From assembly GCA_009377605.1 (NCBI GenBank), contig WHTT01000002.1, forward strand, positions 1 through 64,000: a DNA stretch of 64,000 bases, read 5' to 3'. Source of the DNA: Luteitalea sp. (GTDB lineage: Bacteria; Acidobacteriota; Vicinamibacteria; Vicinamibacterales; Vicinamibacteraceae). A program made the translations under genes and the position numbers. Shown piece by piece: positions 41,739-51,219 of this stretch (positions within the stretch are counted from its first letter, which is position 1; the number at the start of each line of letters is the position of its first letter). The notes below the pieces were generated by a model, which was not told the DNA's origin, ran no database searches, and saw only the letters and a program-made list of their open reading frames with translations.

Positions 41739-42263
41739 TCACCCCTTGCGCCGCAGAACGGCGAGATGGCGCCGGTGCGCCGTGCGGAGGCGAATGAGCT
41801 CGGTGTGCTCGATTCGCAGGACGCGCGCAATCTGGCGAATCTCGTTGTCCTCGGCGGTCACGATTTGCTGGTCGGACGCGGAGACCGCGTATAGACAGCT
41901 CACCAACCGTCGCTTCTCCTCCGGTGTCGCGACTTCGTTGAACTCGCGCGCGACGAGATAGTCCTCTGTCCCTCGATGCTGCACGTGCTGTAGCGTTGCA
42001 AGTTGCACGACGAGTGCCGCTTCCTCGTCGGGGAGCCCGCCGACCTCGCGCACGACGGCCTCCATCGCGGTTGTCTCCTCCGGTGTGACCTCATGATCCG
42101 CGTGAGCAACGCGGCTCAGGAGGTAGGCGAACGCCGCCACGATGCGCGCGTGTCGCGGCTCGAGGCGGTCGAGTGCCGCGGAAATGGTATCGAGCACTCC
42201 CGCGGAGGGAGCGCTCTCCTCCTCTTCACCGAGGAACCGGCGGAGTAGCGTGTTAATCATCAC
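41739..42263 (-). CDS. TerB-family (tellurite resistance-like) protein
   Basis: 174 residues, all helical. The TerB domain (about 35-150) has AFAYLLSRVAHADHEVTPEE, with the metal-type acidic D-H-E cluster, and the repeat ASDQQIVTAEDNEIRQIARVL. TerB-like proteins bind calcium or act at membrane-associated stress complexes; this one stands alone, without other ter genes. The exact role is unknown. It is convergent with alaS and divergent from the S4 gene (48 bp). Confidence 0.8.
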   Translation of the reverse strand: MMINTLLRRFLGEEEESAPSAGVLDTISAALDRLEPRHARIVAAFAYLLSRVAHADHEVTPEETTAMEAVVREVGGLPDEEAALVVQLATLQHVQHRGTEDYLVAREFNEVATPEEKRRLVSCLYAVSASDQQIVTAEDNEIRQIARVLRIEHTELIRLRTAHRRHLAVLRRKG

Positions 42264-42311
42264 TGGTCCTCATCCATACACTCTGGCACATCAACGAGAG
42301 TCCGACCATCG

Positions 42312-42722
42312 ATGACCGACAGCAAATCGATGGACGCCCGGTCCGCATCCGTTCGCCTCGATGTCTGGCTGGATGTCACCTGTCTGTGCAAGACCCGGTC
42401 GGAGGCCCAGCGTGCTTGCAAAGGCGGCAAGGTGCACGTGAACGGCGTGCGCGCGAAGCCACACCGGGAGATCCGCGCCGGCGAGCGAATTGCCATCACG
42501 CGAGGCGACGGTCGTCGGCAGCAGGTCGTGGTCCGCGCAACCTCGGACGTCCATCTGCCGAAGGCGGAGGCACGCGAGCTGTACGAGGACGTCACCCCAC
42601 CGCCAACACCCGAGGAGACCGTCGTTCGGGACCTTCTGCGCGCGGCACGCTCGCAGACTCCGGCTGTGGCGCCGGACCGGCGCGAGCGGCGCCGGCTGCG
42701 GAGGGCCAAGGAGCGGGGATGA
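42312..42722 (+). CDS. S4-domain RNA-binding protein (HslR/RqcP-like)
   Basis: 136 residues. The S4 domain (about 13-70) reads VRLDVWLDVTCLCKTRSEAQ, then CKGGKVHVNGVRAKPHREI. A C-terminal basic tail ends RERRRLRRAKERG. HslR/Hsp15-type proteins bind stalled 50S subunits carrying nascent chains. That role is inferred from the fold. It lies upstream of rpsT on the same strand. Confidence 0.8.
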   Translation: MTDSKSMDARSASVRLDVWLDVTCLCKTRSEAQRACKGGKVHVNGVRAKPHREIRAGERIAITRGDGRRQQVVVRATSDVHLPKAEARELYEDVTPPPTPEETVVRDLLRAARSQTPAVAPDRRERRRLRRAKERG

Positions 42723-42809
42723 CGTCGCTCCAGCCCCCTACCGGACAACGCTTCCGGATAACCCTGCCAGACAAGACTGGCCGAAGAAGACTGCCACTGC
42801 CCGTTGTGG

Positions 42810-42815
42810 TAAAAT
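42810..42815 (+). promoter_or_regulatory. -10 box of rpsT
   Basis: TAAAAT, 76 bases before the GTG of rpsT, in otherwise GC-rich DNA. The resulting leader of about 70 bases is long enough for S20-type feedback control, but no specific structure could be assigned. Confidence 0.4.
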
Positions 42816-42891
42816 TTCTCGTTTGCGGGTCGCAGGCTGAGCTAGTCAAGGCACGTCGCGACACCACCCGAACGGAGAAGGACCAGGATCT

Positions 42892-43158
42892 GTGGCAAAT
42901 CACTCATCGGCCCTCAAGGCCCACCGCCAGAATCTGAAGCGACGACAGCGAAACCGCGTCCACCGCTCGCGGCTGCGCACATCGCTCAAAGCCATTCACA
43001 AGGCGCTTGCCGCGGGCAACGCCGAGGAGGTCAAACAGAGCTTGGGCCCGACCACCTCAATCGTCGACAAGATGGCCAGCAAGGGCATCATTCACGCCAA
43101 CGCCGCCGCTCGCTACAAGTCGCGGCTCGTGAAGCGGCTCAGCGCGCTCCAGGCGTAG
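42892..43158 (+). CDS. rpsT: 30S ribosomal protein S20
   Basis: 88 residues, full-length S20: MANHSSALKAHRQNLKRRQRN at the start, then RLRTSLKAIHKALAAGN and the end IHANAAARYKSRLVKRLSAL. It starts at a GTG with GGAGAAGG/AGGA upstream. The protein binds the 5' domain of 16S rRNA. A TAG stop is followed directly by the REP element at 43159, which may act as terminator. Confidence 0.96.
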   Translation: MANHSSALKAHRQNLKRRQRNRVHRSRLRTSLKAIHKALAAGNAEEVKQSLGPTTSIVDKMASKGIIHANAAARYKSRLVKRLSALQA

Positions 43159-43183
43159 GTAGGAACGCCTCGCCGAGGCGTCC
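43159..43183. repeat. REP-like element F
   Basis: GTAG followed by GAACGCCTCG/CGAGGCGTCC, a nearly perfect hairpin. Only one base differs from the right half of element C. It sits directly behind the rpsT stop and three bases before the end of holA on the opposite strand, so it could serve both convergent genes as a terminator. Confidence 0.8.
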
Positions 43184-43185
43184 GT

Positions 43186-44208
43186 TCATCTCGCGCGTTC
43201 CGCTCTACGGCCTGAGCAAAGCTCCACCACCAGGCGCTCGAGGATCGCGTCCGGGCTCGCGGCTGAGCCCTTGAGTGCGCCGTCAGCGCGAAAGACCGCG
43301 TCCACGGCGGCGGGGACTCGACCCGGGCCAGACTCGACGAGACGCGCCCGTACGAACCACGCGAGCTGCCCCAACACCATGTAGGGAACGGCACCGCCGT
43401 CGAGCGCTAGGCGTAGCTGCCGGAGCGCCTGCGCAGCGTCATTCGCCTGAATGGCGTTGGTCACTCCCCAATCATCAATCGAGGTCTCACGGCCCACGAC
43501 AGCCCGCGCATCCTCGAGCGTCGCCGTCGGGCGGTTGGCAACGTACAACAACAGGCGCTCGACGTCACCTCGCAGGCGTCCCATCTCTGTGCCCGCGTGC
43601 TGGACGAGCGCGGCGACCGCGTCGCGCTCGATGCGCTTCCCCGCCGCTTTGAACCGGTCCAGAACGAAGCGGGCCGCATTCTGAAGCGCGCGGTCAGTCC
43701 CTGCGCCCCGTGCATCCTTCTGGCCCTTGAGGCCCCAACACTCCACGAAAGCGGCATGCGTGACGAGCAGCTTACCCAGTCGCGTCGCCCGGTTCACGTC
43801 GGCACCGACCAGCACCAAGCAGGTGCGCGCCTCGGGCGCGGCGACGTATTCCTCCAGTCCTTGGAGGTGGCGACTCGAGGCCTCCGCTTCCTCGGCGTCA
43901 GCGTCCCCTGCGGGGCTCGACGCACGGCCACGAGTCTTGAACAGCTCGTCGATGCGTAGATAAACGACCAGGCGCCGGTCGCCCATGAAAGGAAAGGTCC
44001 GCGCGGTATTCACCACCGCATCGGGCCGAACGTCGGTGGCATAGAAACGTTGAGCGTTGAACGGGCGGAGCCCCTCTTCGACCAACGTGTCGAAGCGCCT
44101 GACGACCTCATCCTTGCCAACCTCGTCGTCCCCAATCACAACGACAATTGGCGGCACGGACGCGAGGCTTATCGCGTTGTCGAGCTGAGGCAAGGTCAGC
44201 GTTGGCAT
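43186..44208 (-). CDS. holA: DNA polymerase III subunit delta
   Basis: 340 residues from the ATG at 44208; the upstream open frame is repeat-derived. It shows the HolA layout: an AAA+-like N-terminal part with PPIVVVIGDDEVGKDEVVRR (about 18-37) and PFMGDRRLVVYLRIDEL, then C-terminal helices with ERDAVAALVQHAGTEMGRL and ALRQLRLALDGGAVPYMVLG. The delta subunit opens the sliding clamp in the clamp loader. It is downstream of lptE and leuS, the usual leuS-lptE-holA order. Confidence 0.93.
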   Translation of the reverse strand: MPTLTLPQLDNAISLASVPPIVVVIGDDEVGKDEVVRRFDTLVEEGLRPFNAQRFYATDVRPDAVVNTARTFPFMGDRRLVVYLRIDELFKTRGRASSPAGDADAEEAEASSRHLQGLEEYVAAPEARTCLVLVGADVNRATRLGKLLVTHAAFVECWGLKGQKDARGAGTDRALQNAARFVLDRFKAAGKRIERDAVAALVQHAGTEMGRLRGDVERLLLYVANRPTATLEDARAVVGRETSIDDWGVTNAIQANDAAQALRQLRLALDGGAVPYMVLGQLAWFVRARLVESGPGRVPAAVDAVFRADGALKGSAASPDAILERLVVELCSGRRAERAR

Positions 44209-44217
44209 GAGAGACAG

Positions 44218-44308
44218 GGCACGGGGTTCAAGGTTCAGGTTCAGGTTCAGGTTCAGGTTCAAGGCTCGGGGTTCGAGGATCAGGCCCCTCGCCCCTCGCC
44301 CCTCGTCC
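44218..44308. repeat. Repeat array between lptE and holA
   Basis: On the minus strand, directly after the lptE TAG come three GGCGAGG-type units (rc of 44284-44303), and then, before the holA ATG, five AACCTG and AACCTTG units (44224-44262; GGTTCA on the plus strand). Again it is G-rich after the stop and C-rich before the next start. Confidence 0.75.
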
Positions 44309-44851
44309 CTAGAAAGCTTCCAGAATTGCGCTGACAGTGCTGCGAGCAAAGTCGTTGGCGATGCGGTCCAGCGCCGTGGCATCGGAGCCCAGCAGTGCGT
44401 CAGGATCTACCGTGCCACGGCTGGACGTCAGGTCGTACTCCTCACTGAACGTCCGGGCAGGATCTTGCCAGACGACCGTGTTCGACTGGACATCTCGCAG
44501 CTCGAGCTTGGTGATCAAGCGGAAGGCATAGCGCGAGACCTGCTGCTCCTGCGTGAAGGCCGTGGCGACCGTCTCGATGCGCAAAATCTCACCGGTCAGC
44601 ACCGCGTCAACGTTGGCGGCGCTCGGAACCACCTTGTATTTGCCGCGGCTGTTGAATTCCTGGCGCACGCGCTCGGTGAGCACCTGGTCGACATTGAACA
44701 CCGACGTACGATTGACGAACGCCGGGATCCCAATGGTGCGGATGTGCGCCGGCAAATAGCTGCCGCGGCCAGCCAACGAGTAGCCGCACCCGGGCACCCA
44801 GATGACCGTCAGTAGCACTATCACGATCGATTTCAGGCGGCGGATACGCAT
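44309..44851 (-). CDS. lptE: LPS assembly lipoprotein LptE
   Basis: 180 residues from the ATG at 44851. A signal peptide with lipobox ends at Cys22 (VPGC), followed by GYSLAGRGSYLPAHIRTIGI and the LptE-like RTSVFNVDQVLTERVRQEF. LptE plugs the LptD barrel that inserts lipopolysaccharide in the outer membrane, so it supports a diderm, LPS-type envelope. It is placed between leuS and holA as in many Gram-negatives. The stop is followed by a repeat array. Confidence 0.88.
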   Translation of the reverse strand: MRIRRLKSIVIVLLTVIWVPGCGYSLAGRGSYLPAHIRTIGIPAFVNRTSVFNVDQVLTERVRQEFNSRGKYKVVPSAANVDAVLTGEILRIETVATAFTQEQQVSRYAFRLITKLELRDVQSNTVVWQDPARTFSEEYDLTSSRGTVDPDALLGSDATALDRIANDFARSTVSAILEAF

Positions 44852-44929
44852 ATTCCTCGCCCCAACACGCCACGTCAAACACTCCCACGTTACACCCACA
44901 CCTTGCACACTACACCATTCACCCTTCCT

Positions 44930-47482
44930 CTATTTGACGACGAGGCTCACCAGCTTGCCTTTGGCGACGATGACTTTTTGGAGGCTCTTGCCGGCGACCC
45001 TGGCTTGCACAGCAGGATCCGCCAGTGCGGCCTCCTCGAGATGCTTCTCGGAGCTATCCGCCGGCACGGTAATGCGACTGCGGACCTTGCCGTTCACCTG
45101 CACCGGCACGACAATCTCCTCGGCCCTGGCGGCATCAGCGTTCAGGACCGGCCAAGCGGCGGCCGCCAAGCCGCCTTCGTGGCCGAGCCGCTCCCACAGC
45201 TCCTCTGCCGTGTGTGGGGCAAAGATGGAGAGCATGCGCACGAGCGCGTCAACCGCCTCTCTGAGCACGATGAGCGTCTCGGGCCGCGCGGGCAGCGTGG
45301 CCACCGCCTCGTCACCGCGCCGGACTGGCGACCACACCGCTGCCTGATCAGAGAAAGTGTAGATCCCGTTCACCAGCTCCCTCAGTGCCGAGATTGCGGT
45401 ATTGAGATGAACACGCGGATACAGATCTTCGGTAACCCGCTGGATGGTGTGGTGTGTCTTGCGCCAAAGCTGGCGCTCGGCAGGCTCGAGCGCTGCAGGC
45501 TCGAGCTCACGGGTGGGTAGGTCGAGAAGCACGCGACTGAGCGGATCGACCAGGCGCCAGACGCGCGCCAGAAAGCGAAAGCTCCCTTCGAGCCCGGCGT
45601 CGGTCCACTCCACCTCCTTCTCCGGCGGCGCGACAAACATCACGTAGAGGCGCAAGGCATCCGCACCATATCGGCCGACCATCTCGTCCGGATCGACGAC
45701 GTTGCCCTTCGACTTGGACATGACGAGGCCATCTTTGAGCACCATGCCCTGTGTCAGCAGGCGTGAAAACGGCTCGTCGTGCTCCAGCATGCCGAGGTCA
45801 CGAAATACCCGGCAGAAGAACCGAGAGTAGATCAGATGGAGGATCGCATGCTCGACGCCACCGCTGTAGAAATCGACTGGTGTCCAATAGCGGGCCTTTG
45901 CGGGGTCGAAGGGTACATTGTCGTTGCGCGGGTCGCAGAACCGGTAGAAGTACCACGATGAGTCCACGAACGTGTCCATCGTGTCCGTCTCGCGTGTCGC
46001 GTCGCCTCCACATGCCGGACACTTCACGTTGAGGAACTCCGGCATCTGCGCGAGCGGCGACTGGCCCCGGCCGGTGAACTCGACCAGCCGAGGCAATACG
46101 ACCGGCAGCTGGTCGTCCGGCACCGGGACGAGCCCGCACCGAGAACAGTGCACGATTGGGATGGGGGTCCCCCAGTACCGCTGGCGTGAGACGCCCCAGT
46201 CCTTGAGCCGGAATTGGACGGCCCGCTGCCCAATGCCACGCGCCTCGGCATGGTCGGCCATCCGCGTCCACGCCTCGTCCGAGTCGAGCCCTGTGAACTC
46301 GCCCGAGTCCACCATCACGCCCGGCGCCGTGTAGGCCTCGGGCATGGTCTCGGCGACGAGCGGGTCGTCGCCCCGTGGCTGTACAACGACCTTGACCGGC
46401 AGGCTGTATTTCCGTGCAAACTCGAGATCGCGCTGATCGTGCGCGGGCACGGCCATGATGGCTCCCGTGCCATAGCCGCCGATCACGAAGTTGGCCACCC
46501 AGATCGGCACCGGCTGTCCCGTGAACGGGTTCGTTGCCGTGCGGCCCGTGTCGAAGCCTTCCTTCTCGATCTCGCCCGAGAGCCGCGCGATGCGATCCTG
46601 CGTGCGAAAGCGCCCCGCCTCGGCCCTGAACGCCGCCGGCTGCGGTGACTCGCTGGCGAACTGCTCCACCAGCTCGTGCTCCGGCGCGAGCACGACGAAG
46701 GTTGCGCCACAAATCGTGTCGATGCGCGTCGTGAACACCTCGATTGAGCGCTCGACCGGACGCCCCTGTGTGTCGCACAGCGGGAACCTCGCCTGAACGC
46801 CTTCCGATCGGCCGATCCAGTTCCGCTGCATCGTGGCGACCCGCTCGGGCCAATCGGTGAGACGCTCGAGACCATCGAGCAGCTCCTGCGCGTACGCCGT
46901 AGTTCGAAGGAACCACTGGTCCAACTCGCGCGTCGTGACGGTGGCCCCACAACGCCAACAGGTGCCGTCAATGACCTGCTCGTTGGCCAACACCGTGGCA
47001 TCGTTCGGACACCAGTTGACGGTCGCGCGCCGGCGATAGGCCAAACCGCGCTCGAACATTCGGGTGAACAGCCACTGGTTCCAGCGGTAATACTCCGGAT
47101 CGCAGGTCGCGATCTCTCGCCCCCACGCGTAGCTGATGCCGAGGCGCTGGAGCTGTCCCTTCATGTGCGCGATGTTCTCGCGTGTCCAGCTCTCCGGGTG
47201 CACGCCGCGTTGAATGGCGGCATTTTCCGCAGGCATACCGAACGCATCCCAGCCGAACGGATGCAAGACGTTCGCCCCCTGCATCCGCTTCAGGCGGGCC
47301 ACCGCGTCGCCAATCATGTAGTTGCGCACGTGCCCGACGTGCGCAGCCCCAGACGGGTATGCGAACATCTCGAGGCAATAGAACTTCGGCTTCGAGGGAT
47401 CCTCGGTCACCTCGAACACGCCAGTCTCTTGCCAGCGCTGTTGCCATTTTCGATCGAGCTCGTGCGGTATGTAGTCAGCCAC
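44930..47482 (-). CDS. leuS: Leucyl-tRNA synthetase
   Basis: 850 residues. The class I motifs are HVGH (48-51) in [20 protein letters not shown] and VMSKSKGN (about 586-593). The editing domain (about 220-420) contains the conserved [19 protein letters not shown] and [12 protein letters not shown]. The protein has normal length and C-terminal domain. It charges tRNA-Leu. It starts the group leuS-lptE-holA on the minus strand, just after the HDAC-like gene. Confidence 0.97.
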   Translation of the reverse strand: MADYIPHELDRKWQQRWQETGVFEVTEDPSKPKFYCLEMFAYPSGAAHVGHVRNYMIGDAVARLKRMQGANVLHPFGWDAFGMPAENAAIQRGVHPESWTRENIAHMKGQLQRLGISYAWGREIATCDPEYYRWNQWLFTRMFERGLAYRRRATVNWCPNDATVLANEQVIDGTCWRCGATVTTRELDQWFLRTTAYAQELLDGLERLTDWPERVATMQRNWIGRSEGVQARFPLCDTQGRPVERSIEVFTTRIDTICGATFVVLAPEHELVEQFASESPQPAAFRAEAGRFRTQDRIARLSGEIEKEGFDTGRTATNPFTGQPVPIWVANFVIGGYGTGAIMAVPAHDQRDLEFARKYSLPVKVVVQPRGDDPLVAETMPEAYTAPGVMVDSGEFTGLDSDEAWTRMADHAEARGIGQRAVQFRLKDWGVSRQRYWGTPIPIVHCSRCGLVPVPDDQLPVVLPRLVEFTGRGQSPLAQMPEFLNVKCPACGGDATRETDTMDTFVDSSWYFYRFCDPRNDNVPFDPAKARYWTPVDFYSGGVEHAILHLIYSRFFCRVFRDLGMLEHDEPFSRLLTQGMVLKDGLVMSKSKGNVVDPDEMVGRYGADALRLYVMFVAPPEKEVEWTDAGLEGSFRFLARVWRLVDPLSRVLLDLPTRELEPAALEPAERQLWRKTHHTIQRVTEDLYPRVHLNTAISALRELVNGIYTFSDQAAVWSPVRRGDEAVATLPARPETLIVLREAVDALVRMLSIFAPHTAEELWERLGHEGGLAAAAWPVLNADAARAEEIVVPVQVNGKVRSRITVPADSSEKHLEEAALADPAVQARVAGKSLQKVIVAKGKLVSLVVK

Positions 47483-47495
47483 GATTTTAGAGAAA

Positions 47496-48524
47496 TTATA
47501 ACGTAGGCCAATAGGCCCGAAGGGCCGCGCGAACAGCAGTTACTGCCGCATCGCCGCGCGGCGAGGGCGCTCCATCGTGCGCCCACGGTGCCGCTTCTGC
47601 CGGGTTGCCGACGATTCGCAGCACCATCGAGAGCGACTCCTCGAGCGCTTCCAGGTCGTAGCCACCTTCGGTGATGATGGCCATGCGCCCATGGCACGCT
47701 GCCTGCGCACGGTACCACAGGGCCCGAGCGATGGCCTCGAATCCGGCCGTCGATAGGCGCATGTACGCCAGCGGATCGCGGACGTGGGCATCGAAGCCTG
47801 CCGATACGAGGAGGAGCTCCGGTCGGAACGCCTCCAGCACGGGATCGGCCACATCCGCCCACACGCGTCCGTAATCGGCGTCCGTCGCCCCTGCTTCGAG
47901 GGGCAGGTTCACCGTTGTTCCTGCGCCGGCACCACGGCCGATCTCATCGGCCGCACCCGTCCCGGGATAAAAGGATGACTGGTGCATGGAGAGATACAGC
48001 ACCCGCGCCTCGTCATAGAACATCCACTGCGTGCCATTGCCGTGGTGGACGTCGATGTCGACAATCGCCACGCGCGAGACGCCGCGCGCCATCGCATGGG
48101 CCGCTGCGACGGCCACGTTGTTGAACAGGCAGAAACCCATGGCACGCGTACGCTCGGCGTGGTGGCCCGGCGGGCGCACGAACGCGCAGGCGACCGAGTC
48201 CTGTCCGAGCGCATGCTCCACGGCTTGGCAGGCCGCGCCCGCCGCAAGACGCGCGATCTCGTACGACTGCGGCGACGTGTACGTATCGGCGTCGAGCTTC
48301 ACCGCTTGCCCGCCCGTCTCCGCAAGCGCTGCGATGTAGCCGGCGTCATGGACCCGCTCCAGCTCCGTGTCGGTCGCCGGCCGCGGCGCGACCACACTGT
48401 GTCCCTCTTCGCGCCATCGCGCCGCAACGCGCGACATGACTTCGCCACGCTCCACACACTCGGGGTGCCCCGGCGGCGTGACGTGATCCTGGAATCGTTC
48501 GCTACTAACCAGCAGACATCCCAC
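47496..48524 (-). CDS. Histone deacetylase family protein (acetoin utilization/polyamine deacetylase-like)
   Basis: 342 residues with a complete arginase/deacetylase zinc fold: RPPGHHAE (117-124; the catalytic His pair), [10 protein letters not shown] (157-166; Asp158 and His160 bind zinc) and SAGFDAH near 241-247 (third zinc ligand), then ITEGGYDL. Bacterial members deacetylate acetylpolyamines or acetylated lysines; the substrate here is unknown. The GTG at 48524 is the start that includes [14 protein letters not shown]. It is upstream of leuS. Confidence 0.9.
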   Translation of the reverse strand: MGCLLVSSERFQDHVTPPGHPECVERGEVMSRVAARWREEGHSVVAPRPATDTELERVHDAGYIAALAETGGQAVKLDADTYTSPQSYEIARLAAGAACQAVEHALGQDSVACAFVRPPGHHAERTRAMGFCLFNNVAVAAAHAMARGVSRVAIVDIDVHHGNGTQWMFYDEARVLYLSMHQSSFYPGTGAADEIGRGAGAGTTVNLPLEAGATDADYGRVWADVADPVLEAFRPELLLVSAGFDAHVRDPLAYMRLSTAGFEAIARALWYRAQAACHGRMAIITEGGYDLEALEESLSMVLRIVGNPAEAAPWAHDGAPSPRGDAAVTAVRAALRAYWPTL

Positions 48525-48605
48525 GACTGTGTAATCTCCTCAGCCCTTCCGTGGGGCCTAAGGCTCGTCTGGAAATAACTAGACGAATCCTAACTTCCTG
48601 CCTGC

Positions 48606-49271
48606 CTATCCGCGGATCATCTCGAGCGCCCGCTCCTCTAGACGGCGGAGCTCCTTCTCGAGCTCCCGCCGCCTCACCTCGAGGGCGTCGTTGTCGGTGT
48701 CGGCGGCGACGTAAAAGGGTGAGCCGATGGCGACCGCCACATCGCTGAATGGCCGCGGCACTTGTGTGCGATCCCAACTGCGCACGGTCCAATATTGCGC
48801 GGCTTCGATATGGAACGGAAGGATGGGATTGCCCGTGGCCTTCGCCAGCCAAAGCGCGCCAGGCTGCGCGACGCGGGCTGGCCCCCGCGGACCGTCCACC
48901 GTGAACGCCGTTGGCTTGCCGGCCGCCATCAAGCGCTTGAGCTGCACCAGCGCACGCACTGCGCCACGCGAGCTGGAGCCACGCGCCGCTCCGTAACCGA
49001 AACGCCGAATGATCCGGGCAATCCATTCACCATCGAAATTCTCACTCGTGATGACGACAATGCCCCGATCACGAAAGAAGAGCGTCGCGGGCAGGATGCG
49101 GCCATGCCAAAACGCCATGATCGGCCGGCGCCCGCCGGCGAGCACCTCGCCGTACGCCTCCGCCCCATCGGCGCGCCACCGGAGTGTCCGTCCCAGCAGG
49201 CCCGCCAGCGGCGCGCCAACACCGGCGATGGCCGCAATCTGTAGACGCTTCCAGGGGGAGACTTGCCACAT
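48606..49271 (-). CDS. DUF374 lysophospholipid acyltransferase family protein
   Basis: 221 residues from the ATG at 49271. It shows the DUF374/LPLAT pattern: a membrane-associated N-terminal helix, PIMAFWHGRIL (50-60) with the catalytic His56, ITSENFDGEWIARIIRRFGY (74-93) and FTVDGPRGPARV (123-134). DUF374 proteins resemble KdtA-associated acyltransferases active in lipid A or phospholipid acylation. It sits behind the Fe-S oxidoreductase gene; the gap is the repeat array 49265-49416. Confidence 0.82.
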   Translation of the reverse strand: MWQVSPWKRLQIAAIAGVGAPLAGLLGRTLRWRADGAEAYGEVLAGGRRPIMAFWHGRILPATLFFRDRGIVVITSENFDGEWIARIIRRFGYGAARGSSSRGAVRALVQLKRLMAAGKPTAFTVDGPRGPARVAQPGALWLAKATGNPILPFHIEAAQYWTVRSWDRTQVPRPFSDVAVAIGSPFYVAADTDNDALEVRRRELEKELRRLEERALEMIRG

Positions 49272-49416
49272 AAACAGGGACAAAGGGGTCAAGGGGTCGA
49301 GGGATCAAGGGCGGGTGACTCTGGCTCAGCGGGGACGAACAAGGCTACGCCTTATCGCCTCGCCACGGCGCTTACCCTCGATCCCTGGGTCCCTTGACCC
49401 CTTGATCCCTGAGTTT
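49272..49416. repeat. Inverted array of 8-nt repeats (GGGGTCAA)
   Basis: 49272-49305 has units GGGGTCAA, GGGGTCGA, GGGATCAA. After about 70 bases, 49374-49416 has the complements (CCTTGACC, CCTTGATC, CCTCGATC). On the minus strand the right arm encodes the last residues (about DQGVKGPRDRG) and stop of the Fe-S oxidoreductase; the left arm ends just before the acyltransferase ATG. Confidence 0.8.
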
Positions 49417-51213
49417 GCCATTCACATAGCTCATGAGATCGACCATCTCGGTCGACGCTTGCGCGCTGGCTCGTGCTCCCTTCAACATGATCGAGCAGAA
49501 CGGGCAGGCCATCACCACGGTTCCCGCCCCTGTCGCCTGCAGCTGCTCGAGCCGCTCCTGGCTGATGCGCTTGCCTGGCTCCTGCTCCTCGAACAGCAGA
49601 CCGCCTCCAGCGCCACAGCAGAACGGGTTGTCGCGGCTGCGGACAGGCTCTCTGACCTTGGCTCCCACACGCTGCAGTAGGGCACGCGGCTCCTCGGTGT
49701 GTCCGCCGTAACGTCCCAAGTAGCACGGATCGTGGAACGTGACCTCATCGTCGGTCGCCAGCTGCACGCCCCGCGTCAGCTCCGCCATGAGCACGGCCGA
49801 GTGCACCACCTCCGCGTTGAAGCCAAACGCACGGTAGTCCTCGCCCAGCGTCTTGAGGCAATGGGGACAGGATGTGACGATCTTCGTGGCGCCGGCGCGT
49901 TGCAGCTCCTCGACGTTCTGGGTCGCGAGCTCCTGGAACATGTACTCGTTGCCGGTACGCTTTGCCGGGTCGCCGTTGCAGCGCTCCTTGGCCAGGACAC
50001 CAAACGTGGCGCCGTGTGCGCGCAACAGCTCGAACAGCGCGCGCAGCGCCTTTTGATAGTCCGCTTCGAATGCGCCGGCGCACCCAAGCCACACCAGATA
50101 CGTGTGACGGGCGGGGTCGAACGTCTCGACGCCCGTCGATGCGAGGAACTTGTCGCGCTGATCATAGGTCAGGCCCCAGATGTTCCCGCGCCGTTCGAGG
50201 CCGTTGAAGACCGGCCCCAGGTAGCCTGGCGCCTCACCATTGGAGACCAGCCCGCGTCGCGCGCCGATAATCAGCGGCAGGTGCTCGATGCCCACCGGGC
50301 ACTGGCTCTCGCACGCACCGCACGTCGTACACTGCCACAGCACGTTCTCGTCGAACAGGTCGACGAGCTTCGCGTCGAGGCGACCCGCGAGCATTGCACG
50401 CTCGGCATCGAGGATCAGCTTCTTGGGATTCAGTAGCTTCCCGGTCGCGAACGCGGGGCAGGCCTCCTGGCAGCGGCCGCACTCGACGCAGGTGAACGCG
50501 TCGAGCCGCTGCTTGGCCGGGAGATCCTTCACCGCCTCGAACCCGACTTCCTCACGTTCGAAATCCAGGTTCGGCACGTCCCCAAGTACGGGCGACTTCA
50601 GGAACACCGTGATCGGCGACAGGATCAGATGCAGGTGCTTCGAGTCTGGAATCAAGACGAGGAACGCGAGAATGACCACCATGTGCGCCCACCAGTTCAC
50701 GCGCGCCTCGACGCCCTCCAGCCGGAGATCGAGCAAGAAGGTCGCCATCAACGCGGCAATGAAGAGGCCGATCAGAACCGACTCTTTCGAGACGGTCCGT
50801 CCCAGCGCAGGCGGACGAACGATGACCCTGCGGCCCAGCAAGAACAGGATGCCGATGAGCACCGCCACGGCAAACGGCGTGAGCACGATGCGGTACGCGT
50901 GGAACCAGCCGGTCTCGCTCAGGTCGATGATGCCGAGACCGCGCAACGACTCGACGAGCGTGAAGCCGGCAAACGCGACAAAGCCCCAGAACACGAACAG
51001 ATGAGCAAAGCCCACCCACGGCTTCGATCGAATCACACGTGCTTGAAGGAGAACGTCGACGACGAACCGACGGACACGCTCTGGGAGCCGATCTGCGCTC
51101 AGGTTTCGCGGCCCATCGGCCACCAGCCGAATCCGCGTGGCCATCTGCACACCGAAGAGCGCGACGGCTGCAATGACGAGGACGCGAAACGTCCAGACTT
51201 CGAGCAGGGACAT
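49372..51213 (-). CDS. Membrane Fe-S/CCG oxidoreductase (ETF:quinone oxidoreductase-like)
   Basis: 613 residues. The N-terminal NarI-like membrane domain has about five helices (8-28, 68-88, 107-127, 145-165, 175-195) with His at 71, 105 and 177 as possible heme ligands. Two [4Fe-4S] motifs follow: CVECGRCQEAC (242-252) and CTTCGACESQC (295-305). Two CCG domains follow (TSCPHCLKTLGEDY and DPCYLGRYGG...CCGAGGG). Next to etfB-etfA this is the module that passes electrons from EtfAB to the quinone pool, as in beta-oxidation. The last 11 residues are translated from the repeat array and probably dispensable. Confidence 0.9.
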   Translation of the reverse strand: MSLLEVWTFRVLVIAAVALFGVQMATRIRLVADGPRNLSADRLPERVRRFVVDVLLQARVIRSKPWVGFAHLFVFWGFVAFAGFTLVESLRGLGIIDLSETGWFHAYRIVLTPFAVAVLIGILFLLGRRVIVRPPALGRTVSKESVLIGLFIAALMATFLLDLRLEGVEARVNWWAHMVVILAFLVLIPDSKHLHLILSPITVFLKSPVLGDVPNLDFEREEVGFEAVKDLPAKQRLDAFTCVECGRCQEACPAFATGKLLNPKKLILDAERAMLAGRLDAKLVDLFDENVLWQCTTCGACESQCPVGIEHLPLIIGARRGLVSNGEAPGYLGPVFNGLERRGNIWGLTYDQRDKFLASTGVETFDPARHTYLVWLGCAGAFEADYQKALRALFELLRAHGATFGVLAKERCNGDPAKRTGNEYMFQELATQNVEELQRAGATKIVTSCPHCLKTLGEDYRAFGFNAEVVHSAVLMAELTRGVQLATDDEVTFHDPCYLGRYGGHTEEPRALLQRVGAKVREPVRSRDNPFCCGAGGGLLFEEQEPGKRISQERLEQLQATGAGTVVMACPFCSIMLKGARASAQASTEMVDLMSYVNGKLRDQGVKGPRDRG

Positions 51214-51219
51214 TCAGTT

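Noticed and set aside
41746-42248. Plus-strand frames opposite the TerB-like gene
   Set aside because: The minus-strand TerB frame has clear family motifs and codon use; the plus frames are shadows.
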